Shown here in pieces: positions 1 through 5,170 of a DNA stretch of 6,244 nt. The notes under the pieces were generated by a model. The model made no database searches. It was not told where the DNA came from and was given only the letters and a program-made list of their open reading frames with translations. The position numbers were made by a program, and so were the translations under genes. Source of the stretch: Pseudomonadota bacterium (GTDB taxonomy: Bacteria; Pseudomonadota; Alphaproteobacteria; Caulobacterales; Caulobacteraceae). How positions within the stretch are numbered: the first letter of the stretch is position 1; the number at the start of each line of letters is the position of its first letter. The stretch spans positions 1 through 6,244 of the forward strand of contig JAEXJH010000471.1 in the NCBI GenBank assembly GCA_023445955.1. The letters run 5' to 3'.

Positions 1-390
1 GGGCGGCTCCGGACGGCGGGACGACTTCAACGCCGCGCCATGGCCGCCGCGCAGCAGCCGGCCGACGTTCTCAAGCGTCAGGCCCTGCTCGGCCAGTTCT
101 GCGGCGTCACGGCCGCGATACCAGAGCCGGCCGCCCGCCACCGTGGTGATGGCCGAGGGCAGCACCGGCTCGCCCCAAGCGATGGCTTCAGCGGCGACGT
201 CGGCGGCGCGGCGGCCGCGCGCCTTCTTCTGGGCCAGGGCGGCGACGTCCGAGGCGCGATAGAGGCTGCGGCGCGGGTCTTGCGGATGGGCGGCGGCCTC
301 GATCCGGCCCCGGCTGACATAGGCGTAGAGGGTCTGCGGCCGAATCCCCAGCCGTTCCAGAACCTGATCCGCGTCGAGCCAGTCCGCCAT
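1..390 (-). CDS. Helix-turn-helix/citrate synthase fusion protein (N-terminal part, runs off left edge)
   Basis: The frame stays open for 130 codons to the window edge, so only the N-terminus is present. Residues 4-30 (WLDADQVLERLGIRPQTLYA, then YVSRGRI) read like a MerR/excisionase-type helix-turn-helix. A basic stretch follows (QKKARGRR, 54-61). From about residue 78 the pattern (SAITTVAGGRLWYRGRD, then AAELAEQGLTLENVGRLL) is the beginning of a citrate synthase domain. A fused DNA-binding domain is not part of ordinary citrate synthase. I infer a regulator, or an enzyme with a regulatory domain, that may act on the adjoining intergenic repeats. An in-frame stop lies 12 nt upstream of the ATG and no Shine-Dalgarno is seen, so this ATG is the only ATG start and the mRNA may be leaderless. 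It is divergent from a second citrate synthase-like gene. In C. crescentus, paralogues named citB and citC are recalled, but assignment is unsure. The catalytic part lies outside the window. Confidence 0.85.
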   Translation of the reverse strand, partial: MADWLDADQVLERLGIRPQTLYAYVSRGRIEAAAHPQDPRRSLYRASDVAALAQKKARGRRAADVAAEAIAWGEPVLPSAITTVAGGRLWYRGRDAAELAEQGLTLENVGRLLRGGHGAALKSSRRPEPP

Positions 391-398
391 ATAGATTG

Positions 399-404
399 AT
401 TATA
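399..404 (-). promoter_or_regulatory. Predicted -10 element for a leaderless transcript of the HTH/citrate synthase gene
   Basis: Read on the minus strand, this is a perfect TATAAT hexamer. It ends 8 nt before the ATG at 390, so a transcription start about 7 nt downstream would fall at or next to the start codon. With no Shine-Dalgarno in the gap, this predicts a leaderless or nearly leaderless mRNA. A TTGATC at 15-bp spacing upstream could serve as a -35, and it is itself part of the repeat array. Repressor binding at the array would therefore cover the promoter. Confidence 0.5.
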
Positions 405-414
405 TTGATCAAGA

Positions 415-443
415 TTGACGATCAAGGTTCGCGGGCGCTTTTC
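415..443 (+). promoter_or_regulatory. Possible sigma-70-type promoter for the plus-strand citrate synthase-like gene
   Basis: TTGACGA at 415-421 matches the Caulobacter housekeeping -35 (TTGACGS) closely except for the last base. GCTTTTC at 437-443 is a weak match to the GCTANAWC-type -10 at nearly the reported spacing. The -35 lies inside the second TTGA/TCAA dyad, so the array may regulate both directions. The -10 assignment is tentative. Confidence 0.35.
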
Positions 444-452
444 ATCGCCGTG

Positions 453-460
453 AAAGGAGA
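453..460 (+). promoter_or_regulatory. Strong Shine-Dalgarno of the citrate synthase-like gene
   Basis: AAAGGAGA sits 6 nt before the ATG at 467 and is the strongest ribosome binding site in the window. It fixes that ATG as the start and contrasts with the divergent partner, which has none. Confidence 0.8.
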
Positions 461-466
461 CAGCAC

Positions 467-1552
467 ATGTCTGATGGTCTTGAGGGCGTCATCGCCGCCC
501 GCACCGTTCTGTCCGATGTCGACGGCGCCAAGGGCCGCCTAGTGATCCGGGGTTACGCCGTCGAGGATCTGTCGGGACGCACCCGCTACGAGGAGGCTGC
601 GCATCTGCTGTTCGACGGCTTCTTCGAGGACGCGCCTAGCGACCTGGCGCCGGCCCTGGGCGAGGCGCGCGTCCGCGCCTTCGCCGAGGTCGCCGCCCTG
701 GACGAGGGTCTGGCCCGTCGCGATCCGGTCGAGGCCATGCGCGCCCTGCTGGCCCGCCTGCCCGACGGCGACGACCTGCCGACCGCCCTGCTGCTGATCG
801 CCGCCCCGGCCGTCTTCACCCCTGCCGTTTTGCGGGTGGCCAAGGGCGAGAGCCCGGTCGCGCCCGATCCGGCCCTGTCGCACGCCGCCGACATCCTGCG
901 GATGACCCGAGGCGCGGCGGCCACCGACGCCGAGGCCACCGCGCTGGACGCCTATCTGGTCACGGTCTGCGACCACGGCCTCAACGCTTCGACCTTCGCC
1001 GCCCGCGTGGTGGCCTCGACCCGCGCGGGCCTGACCTCGGCAGTGTTGGCCGGCCTCTCGGCGCTGAAAGGTCCGCTGCACGGCGGTGCGCCCGGCCCGG
1101 TGATCGAGATGCTGGACGAGATCGGCACGCCGGAAAACGCGCGGCCCTGGCTGGAGAAGGCCCTGGCGCGCGGCGACCGGTTGATGGGTTTCGGCCACCG
1201 CATCTACCGCGTCCGCGACCCGCGCGCCGACGCCCTCAAGGCGGCCGTGCGCAAGCTGTCGGCGGCCTCGCCCAGCCTGCCGGGCCGCGTCGCCTTCGCC
1301 GAGGCTGTCGAGCAGGCGGCGCTGGCGATCCTGCGCGAGCACAAGCCCGACCGGCCGCTGGACACCAATGTCGAGTTCTACACGGCGCTGCTGCTGGAGG
1401 CCCTCGGCCTGCCGCCCTCCAGCTTCACCTGCGTCTTCGCCATGGGGCGCGTCTCCGGCTGGCTGGCCCATGCGCGCGAGCAACTGGCGGGCGGTCGCCT
1501 GATCCGGCCGCAATCGGTCTATGTCGGTCCGGAGGTAAGGGCGGCCGCCTGA
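467..1552 (+). CDS. Citrate synthase / 2-methylcitrate synthase-like protein with Asp-to-Glu at the catalytic position
   Basis: A 361-aa protein of the short (Bacillus CitZ-like) citrate synthase type, whose members condense acetyl-CoA or propionyl-CoA with oxaloacetate. Family blocks appear in order: DHGLNASTFAAR (169-180), GPLHGGAP (202-209, His205 equivalent to E. coli His264), GFGHRIYR (241-248, His244 equivalent to His305), NVEFYTALLLEALGLP (301-316), GRVSGWLAHAREQ (327-339, Arg328) and RLIRPQSVYVGP (344-355, Arg347). Both catalytic histidines and the substrate arginines are kept. The usual catalytic Asp of the NVDFY-type motif is Glu303, and the usual Asn after HGGA is Pro209. Activity may therefore be reduced, shifted in substrate, or lost. 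It is divergent from the HTH-citrate synthase fusion. It may correspond to one of the C. crescentus paralogues recalled as citB/citC, so no symbol is given. A strong Shine-Dalgarno supports the start. Confidence 0.92.
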   Translation: MSDGLEGVIAARTVLSDVDGAKGRLVIRGYAVEDLSGRTRYEEAAHLLFDGFFEDAPSDLAPALGEARVRAFAEVAALDEGLARRDPVEAMRALLARLPDGDDLPTALLLIAAPAVFTPAVLRVAKGESPVAPDPALSHAADILRMTRGAAATDAEATALDAYLVTVCDHGLNASTFAARVVASTRAGLTSAVLAGLSALKGPLHGGAPGPVIEMLDEIGTPENARPWLEKALARGDRLMGFGHRIYRVRDPRADALKAAVRKLSAASPSLPGRVAFAEAVEQAALAILREHKPDRPLDTNVEFYTALLLEALGLPPSSFTCVFAMGRVSGWLAHAREQLAGGRLIRPQSVYVGPEVRAAA

Positions 1553-1574
1553 TCGGCAGGCGACGGTAAGGTCT

Positions 1575-1584
1575 GGTTAACCAT
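1575..1584 (+). promoter_or_regulatory. CtrA-type TTAACCAT motif
   Basis: TTAACCAT at 1577-1584 exactly matches the half-site motif recalled for CtrA-controlled promoters in Caulobacter. It lies within the palindrome GGTTAACC, 44 bp before the small exported-protein gene. A second TTAA at the N7 spacing of a full CtrA box is absent. An 8-mer can occur by chance, but TTAA is scarce in this GC-rich DNA. Confidence 0.35.
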
Positions 1585-1590
1585 GAATAT

Positions 1591-1612
1591 CTACCTCGGG
1601 TAGCGAAACGCT
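1591..1612 (+). other. Two adjacent small hairpins in the leader of the exported-protein gene
   Basis: CTACC-TCG-GGTAG (1591-1603) is a perfect 5-bp stem, and AGCG-AAA-CGCT (1602-1612) is a 4-bp stem that overlaps it by two bases. The two would form alternatively. No U-tract follows, so this is not a standard terminator of the upstream gene. A 6-codon mini-ORF (ATG 1583, TAG 1601-1603) ends in the first stem. Confidence 0.35.
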
Positions 1613-1628
1613 TCCTGGGGGACCTCTC

Positions 1629-1946
1629 ATGCTCGCCATCCTTGCCGTCGCCGCCGCGATCTCGACGCCTGTCGAGGCTACCAAGGCCGAGATGAGCTGC
1701 AGCGCGACCGGCGCGCATCTCACCTTCCAGCGGGGCGCGCGGTTGCTGTCGGCCGACGCCAAGCCGGGCGAGACGATCGTCGTCGACACCGTCGCCTGGA
1801 CTGCGACCGCCAAGACCGTCTTCGCCCTGAAGCCCACCGAGTATGGCTACAAGGCGATTGGCGGCGACAAGCCGCAGAGCGCCGTCCTGGACTGTTCGGC
1901 TCCCAACGCGCCTCCGATGCGCGTGGAGACGTTCCCGGCGGGCTGA
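1629..1946 (+). CDS. Small probable exported protein, function unknown
   Basis: A 105-aa protein that I do not recognise. The N-terminus MLAILAVAAAISTPVEA is hydrophobic and small-residue rich, ending in a VEA that would suit signal peptidase I cleavage near residue 17. The n-region lacks a positive charge, so the signal peptide call is moderate. The mature part would be about 88 residues, probably beta-rich, with just two cysteines (Cys24 and Cys89) near its two ends, which could form a disulfide in the periplasm. The N-terminal cysteine is 7 residues past the predicted cut and has no lipobox, so a lipoprotein is unlikely. GGGGGA at 1617-1622 is a suitable ribosome binding site and supports this ATG. 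The gene ends 20 bp before fieF and may be co-transcribed with it. Codon use resembles the neighbours. Confidence 0.7.
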   Translation: MLAILAVAAAISTPVEATKAEMSCSATGAHLTFQRGARLLSADAKPGETIVVDTVAWTATAKTVFALKPTEYGYKAIGGDKPQSAVLDCSAPNAPPMRVETFPAG

Positions 1947-1966
1947 GGCCGCGCTAGAAAGAGCGC

Positions 1967-2887
1967 ATGTCGCTCTCCGCCGCCGATCCCAAGGCTACCC
2001 GCCACGTCGCCCTGCTGTCCGTGGCGACGGCGACGATCCTGATCATCGTCAAGGCGATCGCCTGGCGGGCCAGCGACAGCGTGGCGATCCTGGCTTCGTT
2101 GTCGGACTCGGCGCTCGATCTGGTCGCCTCGCTGATCACCCTGTTCGCCGTGCGCTACGCGGCCGAGCCGCCGGACGCCGAGCATCGCTTCGGTCACGGC
2201 AAGGCCGAGGCCTTTTCCAGCCTGATGCAGGGCGGCCTGGTCTTCGCGTCCGGCGCGTTGATCGGGCGCGAGGCGTTCAACGCCTTCCTGCATCCGCGTC
2301 CGGTCGAGCACGGTCTGGCCGGGGTGATCGTGATGATCGTCTCGATCGTCCTGACCCTGGCCTTGATCACCGCCCAGACGCGGGTGCTGAAGGCCAGCGG
2401 CTCGATCGCCATCGCTGGGGACCGAGCGCACTACGCCGCCGACCTGGGCTCCAACGCCGTGGCGCTGGTGGGGGTCGCGGCGGCGTCGTGGCTGGGCCTG
2501 TCCTGGGTGGATGCAGCGGCCGGCCTGGTCGTGGCGCTGTGGCTGATCTGGGGCGCGATCGGCGTCTTCCGCGACGCCTCGAACCAGCTGCTGGACCACG
2601 AACTGCCGGAAGAGGATCGCGCGAGGATCCTAGCGCTGGCCACCGCCGACCCGCGTATCCTGGGCGTACACCAGCTGCGCACGCGGGCCTCTGGGCCGTA
2701 TATCCACATGCAGATGCACGCCGACCTGGCCGCCGACATCTCGCTGGCCGAGGCCCACACCATCATGGTCGAGGCCGAGAACCGCCTGCTGGAGGCCTTC
2801 CCGGCGGCCGATATCCTGATCCATCCCGACCCTCGCGGCCGGGCCGAGCCGCACGGCGGGCTGTTCGCCCAACCGGTCGAGGGTTGA
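1967..2887 (+). CDS. fieF: Cation diffusion facilitator, FieF/YiiP type metal/proton antiporter
   Basis: A 306-aa inner-membrane CDF transporter (E. coli FieF is 300 aa), exporting Fe2+, Zn2+, Cd2+ or similar divalent cations in exchange for protons. The membrane domain spans about residues 13-200 and the cytoplasmic dimerisation domain 210-290. All three YiiP metal sites can be mapped: site A is Asp47, Asp51, His155 and Asp159; site B is Asp70, His73 and His77 in the DAEHRFGHGKAE loop; site C is His235, His251, His264, His286 and Asp288. The DD-HD form of site A is typical of the broader-specificity FieF group, not the HD-HD Zn/Cd group. LRTRASGP and ILIHPDP are further FieF hallmarks. The actual substrate cannot be read from sequence. 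The ribosome binding site is weak (AGAAAGAG upstream). It starts 20 bp after the small exported-protein gene and ends 31 bp before hldE, so these three may form an operon. Confidence 0.92.
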   Translation: MSLSAADPKATRHVALLSVATATILIIVKAIAWRASDSVAILASLSDSALDLVASLITLFAVRYAAEPPDAEHRFGHGKAEAFSSLMQGGLVFASGALIGREAFNAFLHPRPVEHGLAGVIVMIVSIVLTLALITAQTRVLKASGSIAIAGDRAHYAADLGSNAVALVGVAAASWLGLSWVDAAAGLVVALWLIWGAIGVFRDASNQLLDHELPEEDRARILALATADPRILGVHQLRTRASGPYIHMQMHADLAADISLAEAHTIMVEAENRLLEAFPAADILIHPDPRGRAEPHGGLFAQPVEG

Positions 2888-2918
2888 GTTTTCGGGGCGT
2901 AGGGGTACGGAAAGCCGC

Positions 2919-4370
2919 ATGAACGACGCCCTCTCCCATCTCCCCCGCGCCTTCGCCAGCAAGACCGTGCTGGTCCTCGGCGACGTGATGCTGGACCGCT
3001 TCATCTACGGCGCGGTCGATCGCATCTCGCCTGAGGCGCCGGTGCCGGTGATCGCGGTCGAGAAGGAAACCGCCATGCTGGGTGGGGCCGGCAATGTCGC
3101 CCGCAACGTCGCCGCGCTTGGAGCCAAGGCGGTGCTGATCGGCCTGGTTGGCCAGGATGACGCCGGCGCGGCCCTGCGCGGCATGATCGACGCCGAGTCA
3201 GGCCTCGAAGCCGAGCTGGTCGCCGATCCCAAGCGCCGCACGACCGAAAAGGTCCGCTACATCTCCGGCTCGCACCAGATGCTGCGCGTCGACCGTGAGG
3301 ATCGGGGGCCGGGCGACGCCGAGGCGCTGTTGGCCGCCTTCAAGGCTCACGTGGCCGTCGCCGATGTCGTCGTGCTGTCCGACTACGCCAAGGGCGTGCT
3401 GACCGCCGAGGTCGTGCGCGGGGCGATCGACGCGGCCCGAGCCGCCGGCAAGCCGGTGATCGTCGACCCCAAGAGTCGCGACTTCGCCCGCTATGACGGC
3501 GCGACCCTGATCAAGCCCAACCGCAAGGAGGCCGCCGAGGCCACGGGCATCAGCGACAATTCCGACGAAGCTTCGGAAGACGCCGGCGCGGCGATCCTGG
3601 CCATGGCGCCGGGGCTGGACGCGGCCTTGATCACCCGTGGCGGGGCCGGCATGACCCTGTCGGTGCGCGGCCAGCCGCATGTTCACCTGCCGGCGACAGC
3701 GGTCGAGGTGTTCGACGTCTCCGGCGCCGGCGACACCGTGGCCGCGACCCTGGCGCTCTCCGTCGCAGCCGGCGCCAGCCTGGCCGACGCCGCCCACCTG
3801 GCCAACCTGGCGGGCGGCCTGGTGGTGGCCAAGCTGGGCACCGATGTCGTCACCGCCGCCGAGCTGACCGCGGTCGCGGCCTCCGCCCAGGGCGAGCCCG
3901 GCGAGATCAAGATCGCCGACCGCGAGCAGGCCAAGGCGATCGTCGAGGGCTGGCGTGCGCGCGGCCTGAAGGTCGGCTTCACCAACGGCTGTTTCGACCT
4001 GCTGCACCCCGGCCATGTCTCTCTGCTCAGCCAGGCCAAGGCCGCCTGCGACCGGCTGATCGTCGGCCTCAACACCGACGCCTCGGTCGCCAAGCTGAAG
4101 GGCCCGACCCGGCCGGTGCAGAAGGAACAGGGCCGCGCCACGGTGCTGGCCTCGCTGTCGTCCGTCGACCTGGTGGTGCTGTTTGGCGAGGAGACGCCGC
4201 TGGCGCTGATCGAGGCCTTCCGTCCGGACGTGCTGGTCAAGGGCGCGGACTACACGGTCGAGACCGTGGTCGGCTCCGACATCGTGCTGGGCTATGGCGG
4301 CAAGGTCGTTCTGGCCGAGCTCAAGCAGGGCCAGAGCACGACCAACCTGATTGCGCGCATGAACAGCTAA
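2919..4370 (+). CDS. hldE: HldE, bifunctional heptose-7-phosphate kinase / heptose-1-phosphate adenylyltransferase
   Basis: A 483-aa cytoplasmic enzyme (E. coli HldE is 477 aa) making ADP-heptose for the LPS inner core. The N-terminal PfkB/ribokinase domain (about 15-320) phosphorylates D-glycero-beta-D-manno-heptose 7-phosphate at C1. It shows GDVMLDRF (21-28), GGAGNVARNVAALGA (55-69) and DVSGAGDT (266-273) with catalytic base Asp272. The C-terminal nucleotidyltransferase domain (about 350-483) adenylates heptose 1-phosphate and carries FTNGCFDLLHPGH (354-366, HxGH at 363-366), KGADYT (441-446) and STTNLI (473-478). Both halves look intact, so both activities are expected. Other heptose genes (gmhA, gmhB, hldD) are not in the window. 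GGAAAG at 2909-2914 serves as the ribosome binding site. The 31-bp gap after fieF suggests co-transcription, with no obvious functional link. Confidence 0.97.
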   Translation: MNDALSHLPRAFASKTVLVLGDVMLDRFIYGAVDRISPEAPVPVIAVEKETAMLGGAGNVARNVAALGAKAVLIGLVGQDDAGAALRGMIDAESGLEAELVADPKRRTTEKVRYISGSHQMLRVDREDRGPGDAEALLAAFKAHVAVADVVVLSDYAKGVLTAEVVRGAIDAARAAGKPVIVDPKSRDFARYDGATLIKPNRKEAAEATGISDNSDEASEDAGAAILAMAPGLDAALITRGGAGMTLSVRGQPHVHLPATAVEVFDVSGAGDTVAATLALSVAAGASLADAAHLANLAGGLVVAKLGTDVVTAAELTAVAASAQGEPGEIKIADREQAKAIVEGWRARGLKVGFTNGCFDLLHPGHVSLLSQAKAACDRLIVGLNTDASVAKLKGPTRPVQKEQGRATVLASLSSVDLVVLFGEETPLALIEAFRPDVLVKGADYTVETVVGSDIVLGYGGKVVLAELKQGQSTTNLIARMNS

Positions 4371-4371
4371 T

Positions 4372-4408
4372 CCCCAATAAAGCCGCACAAAGGCCTGCTT
4401 TTCTTGGG
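4372..4408 (+). terminator. Imperfect long stem after hldE, possible transcription end
   Basis: CCCAA (4373-4377) pairs with TTGGG (4404-4408), and AAAGC (4379-4383) pairs with GCTTT (4397-4401). These are separated by a 1x2 internal loop and closed by a 13-nt apical loop. It begins two bases after the hldE stop codon. No U-tract follows the stem, so it is not a textbook intrinsic terminator. It could mark an RNA 3' end or a processing site. Confidence 0.3.
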
Positions 4409-4446
4409 TAAACCCCGTTCAGCAATCTCTTGTTAAGCAAAGCGGC

Positions 4447-4464
4447 GCATCGCTCTTTCGATGC
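4447..4464 (+). other. Perfect 6-bp hairpin in the fzlA leader
   Basis: GCATCG, loop CTCTTT, CGATGC. The right arm contains the ATG of an 8-codon mini-ORF (4461-4487, MQPERTWA) whose TGA overlaps the fzlA ATG as ATGA. No U-tract follows and no Shine-Dalgarno precedes the mini-ORF. It may be structural or regulatory in the mRNA leader, or chance. Confidence 0.35.
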
Positions 4465-4483
4465 AGCCTGAGCGCACCTGGGC

Positions 4484-5170
4484 ATGAGCGTCGAACGCAC
4501 CCTACACCATTTCCCCCTCGACCCCGCCTCGCGACAGGTGCGTCTGGCGCTGGGCGAGAAGCGGCTGCCGTTCGTCGAGATCCAGGTTCGCTACTGGGAG
4601 ATGCCGCCCGAGTTCACCTCGCTGAACCCGTCGGGCATGCCGCCGGTGCTGGTCGAGACCCGCCATCAGCGCAATCTCGTGGTCTGCGAGACCCGCGCCA
4701 TCCTCGAGCACATCGAGGAGACCGAGAGCGAACCGGCCCTGCTGGGCCGCGACGCTAGCGAACGCGCTGAGGCCCGCCGCCTGATGCAGTGGTTCGACCG
4801 CAAGTTCGACAACGAGGTCAACGGCTTCCTCCTGCATGAGAAGATGGAGAAGCGGCTGCTGCGGATGGGCGCGCCGGACCTGGCCGCCCTGCGCCAGGGC
4901 CGCGAGGCCCTGAAGGCGCATCTGGGCTATATCGACGGCCTGCTGCAGACCCGCGACTGGCTGGCCGGCCGCCGCATGAGCCTGGCCGACTTCGCCGCCG
5001 CCGCGCATCTGTCGGTCATCGACTATTTCGGCGACGTGCCCTGGAAGGACTTCCAGACCGCCAAGACCTGGTACATGAAGCTGAAGTCGAGGCCGGCCTT
5101 CCGTCCGATCCTGGCCGACCGCTGGCCCGGCCTCGCGCCGGCCGCGCACTATGACGACCTCGACTTCTGA
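4484..5170 (+). CDS. fzlA: FzlA, GST-fold FtsZ-binding cell division protein
   Basis: A 228-aa protein with a glutathione S-transferase fold: thioredoxin-like domain about 4-80 (SGMPPVLVE at 50-58 with the cis-Pro position, [10 protein letters not shown] at 68-77 in place of the usual ES motif) and an all-helical domain about 90-215. I assign FzlA, the essential Caulobacter division protein that binds and curves FtsZ filaments and signals to the FtsW/FtsI septal synthases. The length and the identities Trp38, Glu119 and Asp227 (in the C-terminal DDLDF tail) coincide with positions I recall as functionally important from mutant studies of C. crescentus FzlA. FzlA is reported not to work as a glutathione enzyme. 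The ribosome binding site is poor, and the start overlaps the stop of an 8-codon upstream mini-ORF. The 3' end overlaps queG by 20 bp. The alternative is a generic GST of unknown substrate. Confidence 0.87.
   Translation: MSVERTLHHFPLDPASRQVRLALGEKRLPFVEIQVRYWEMPPEFTSLNPSGMPPVLVETRHQRNLVVCETRAILEHIEETESEPALLGRDASERAEARRLMQWFDRKFDNEVNGFLLHEKMEKRLLRMGAPDLAALRQGREALKAHLGYIDGLLQTRDWLAGRRMSLADFAAAAHLSVIDYFGDVPWKDFQTAKTWYMKLKSRPAFRPILADRWPGLAPAAHYDDLDF

Larger units (their letters stand above)
391..466. promoter_or_regulatory. Divergent intergenic control region with phased TTGA/TCAA repeats
   Basis: This 76-bp gap must hold the promoters of both divergent citrate synthase-like genes. Its first 37 bases contain 26 A/T, a sharp contrast with the GC-rich surroundings. 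ATTGAT or ATTGAC recurs at 395, 404 and 414, about one helical turn apart. TTGATCAA at 405-412 is a perfect palindrome. TTGACGATCAA at 415-425 is a second dyad (TTGA, 3-nt centre, TCAA). GATCAAG is repeated directly at 407 and 420. This looks like a multi-site operator, and the obvious candidate to bind it is the helix-turn-helix protein encoded next door. The binding protein is inferred, not shown. Confidence 0.6.
4371..4483 (+). promoter_or_regulatory. hldE-fzlA intergenic region, likely holding the fzlA promoter and leader
   Basis: This 113-bp gap is the longest non-coding stretch in the window and has AT-rich segments (4371-4440), suggesting that fzlA has its own promoter. I cannot place a confident -35/-10 pair. 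TTGTTAAGCAA at 4430-4440 has short TTG/CAA dyad symmetry and one TTAA, but no partner TTAA at the CtrA spacing. The 3' part holds a perfect hairpin and a mini-ORF, described separately. Confidence 0.45.

Noticed and set aside
40..399. Plus-strand open frame of 119 codons at the left edge
   Set aside because: It lies opposite the HTH/citrate synthase gene, its protein is low-complexity Ala/Gly/Arg with no family pattern, and it is explained by high GC on the antisense strand.
1583..1603. Six-codon ORF before the small exported protein as a leader-peptide gene
   Set aside because: Very short, no convincing ribosome binding site, and no repeated regulatory codons; kept only as a note with the hairpins.
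1843..2922. Plus-strand 359-codon frame overlapping fieF
   Set aside because: An Arg/Gly/Pro-rich alternative frame over fieF, in which every metal-site residue is conserved; no independent ribosome binding site or domain.
3198..4388. Long minus-strand open frame (396 codons) across hldE
   Set aside because: It is antisense to a complete, motif-rich hldE. The translation is Gln/Gly/Asp/His-rich without domains, as expected for a shadow frame in GC-rich coding DNA.
4430..4440. CtrA box at TTGTTAAGCAA upstream of fzlA
   Set aside because: A single TTAA without a second TTAA at N7 spacing and without the CCAT extension; too weak to call.
4484..5170. Annotation as a catalytic glutathione S-transferase
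   Set aside because: The fold fits, but the Trp38, Glu119 and Asp227/DDLDF tail features and the queG neighbour favour the division protein FzlA.
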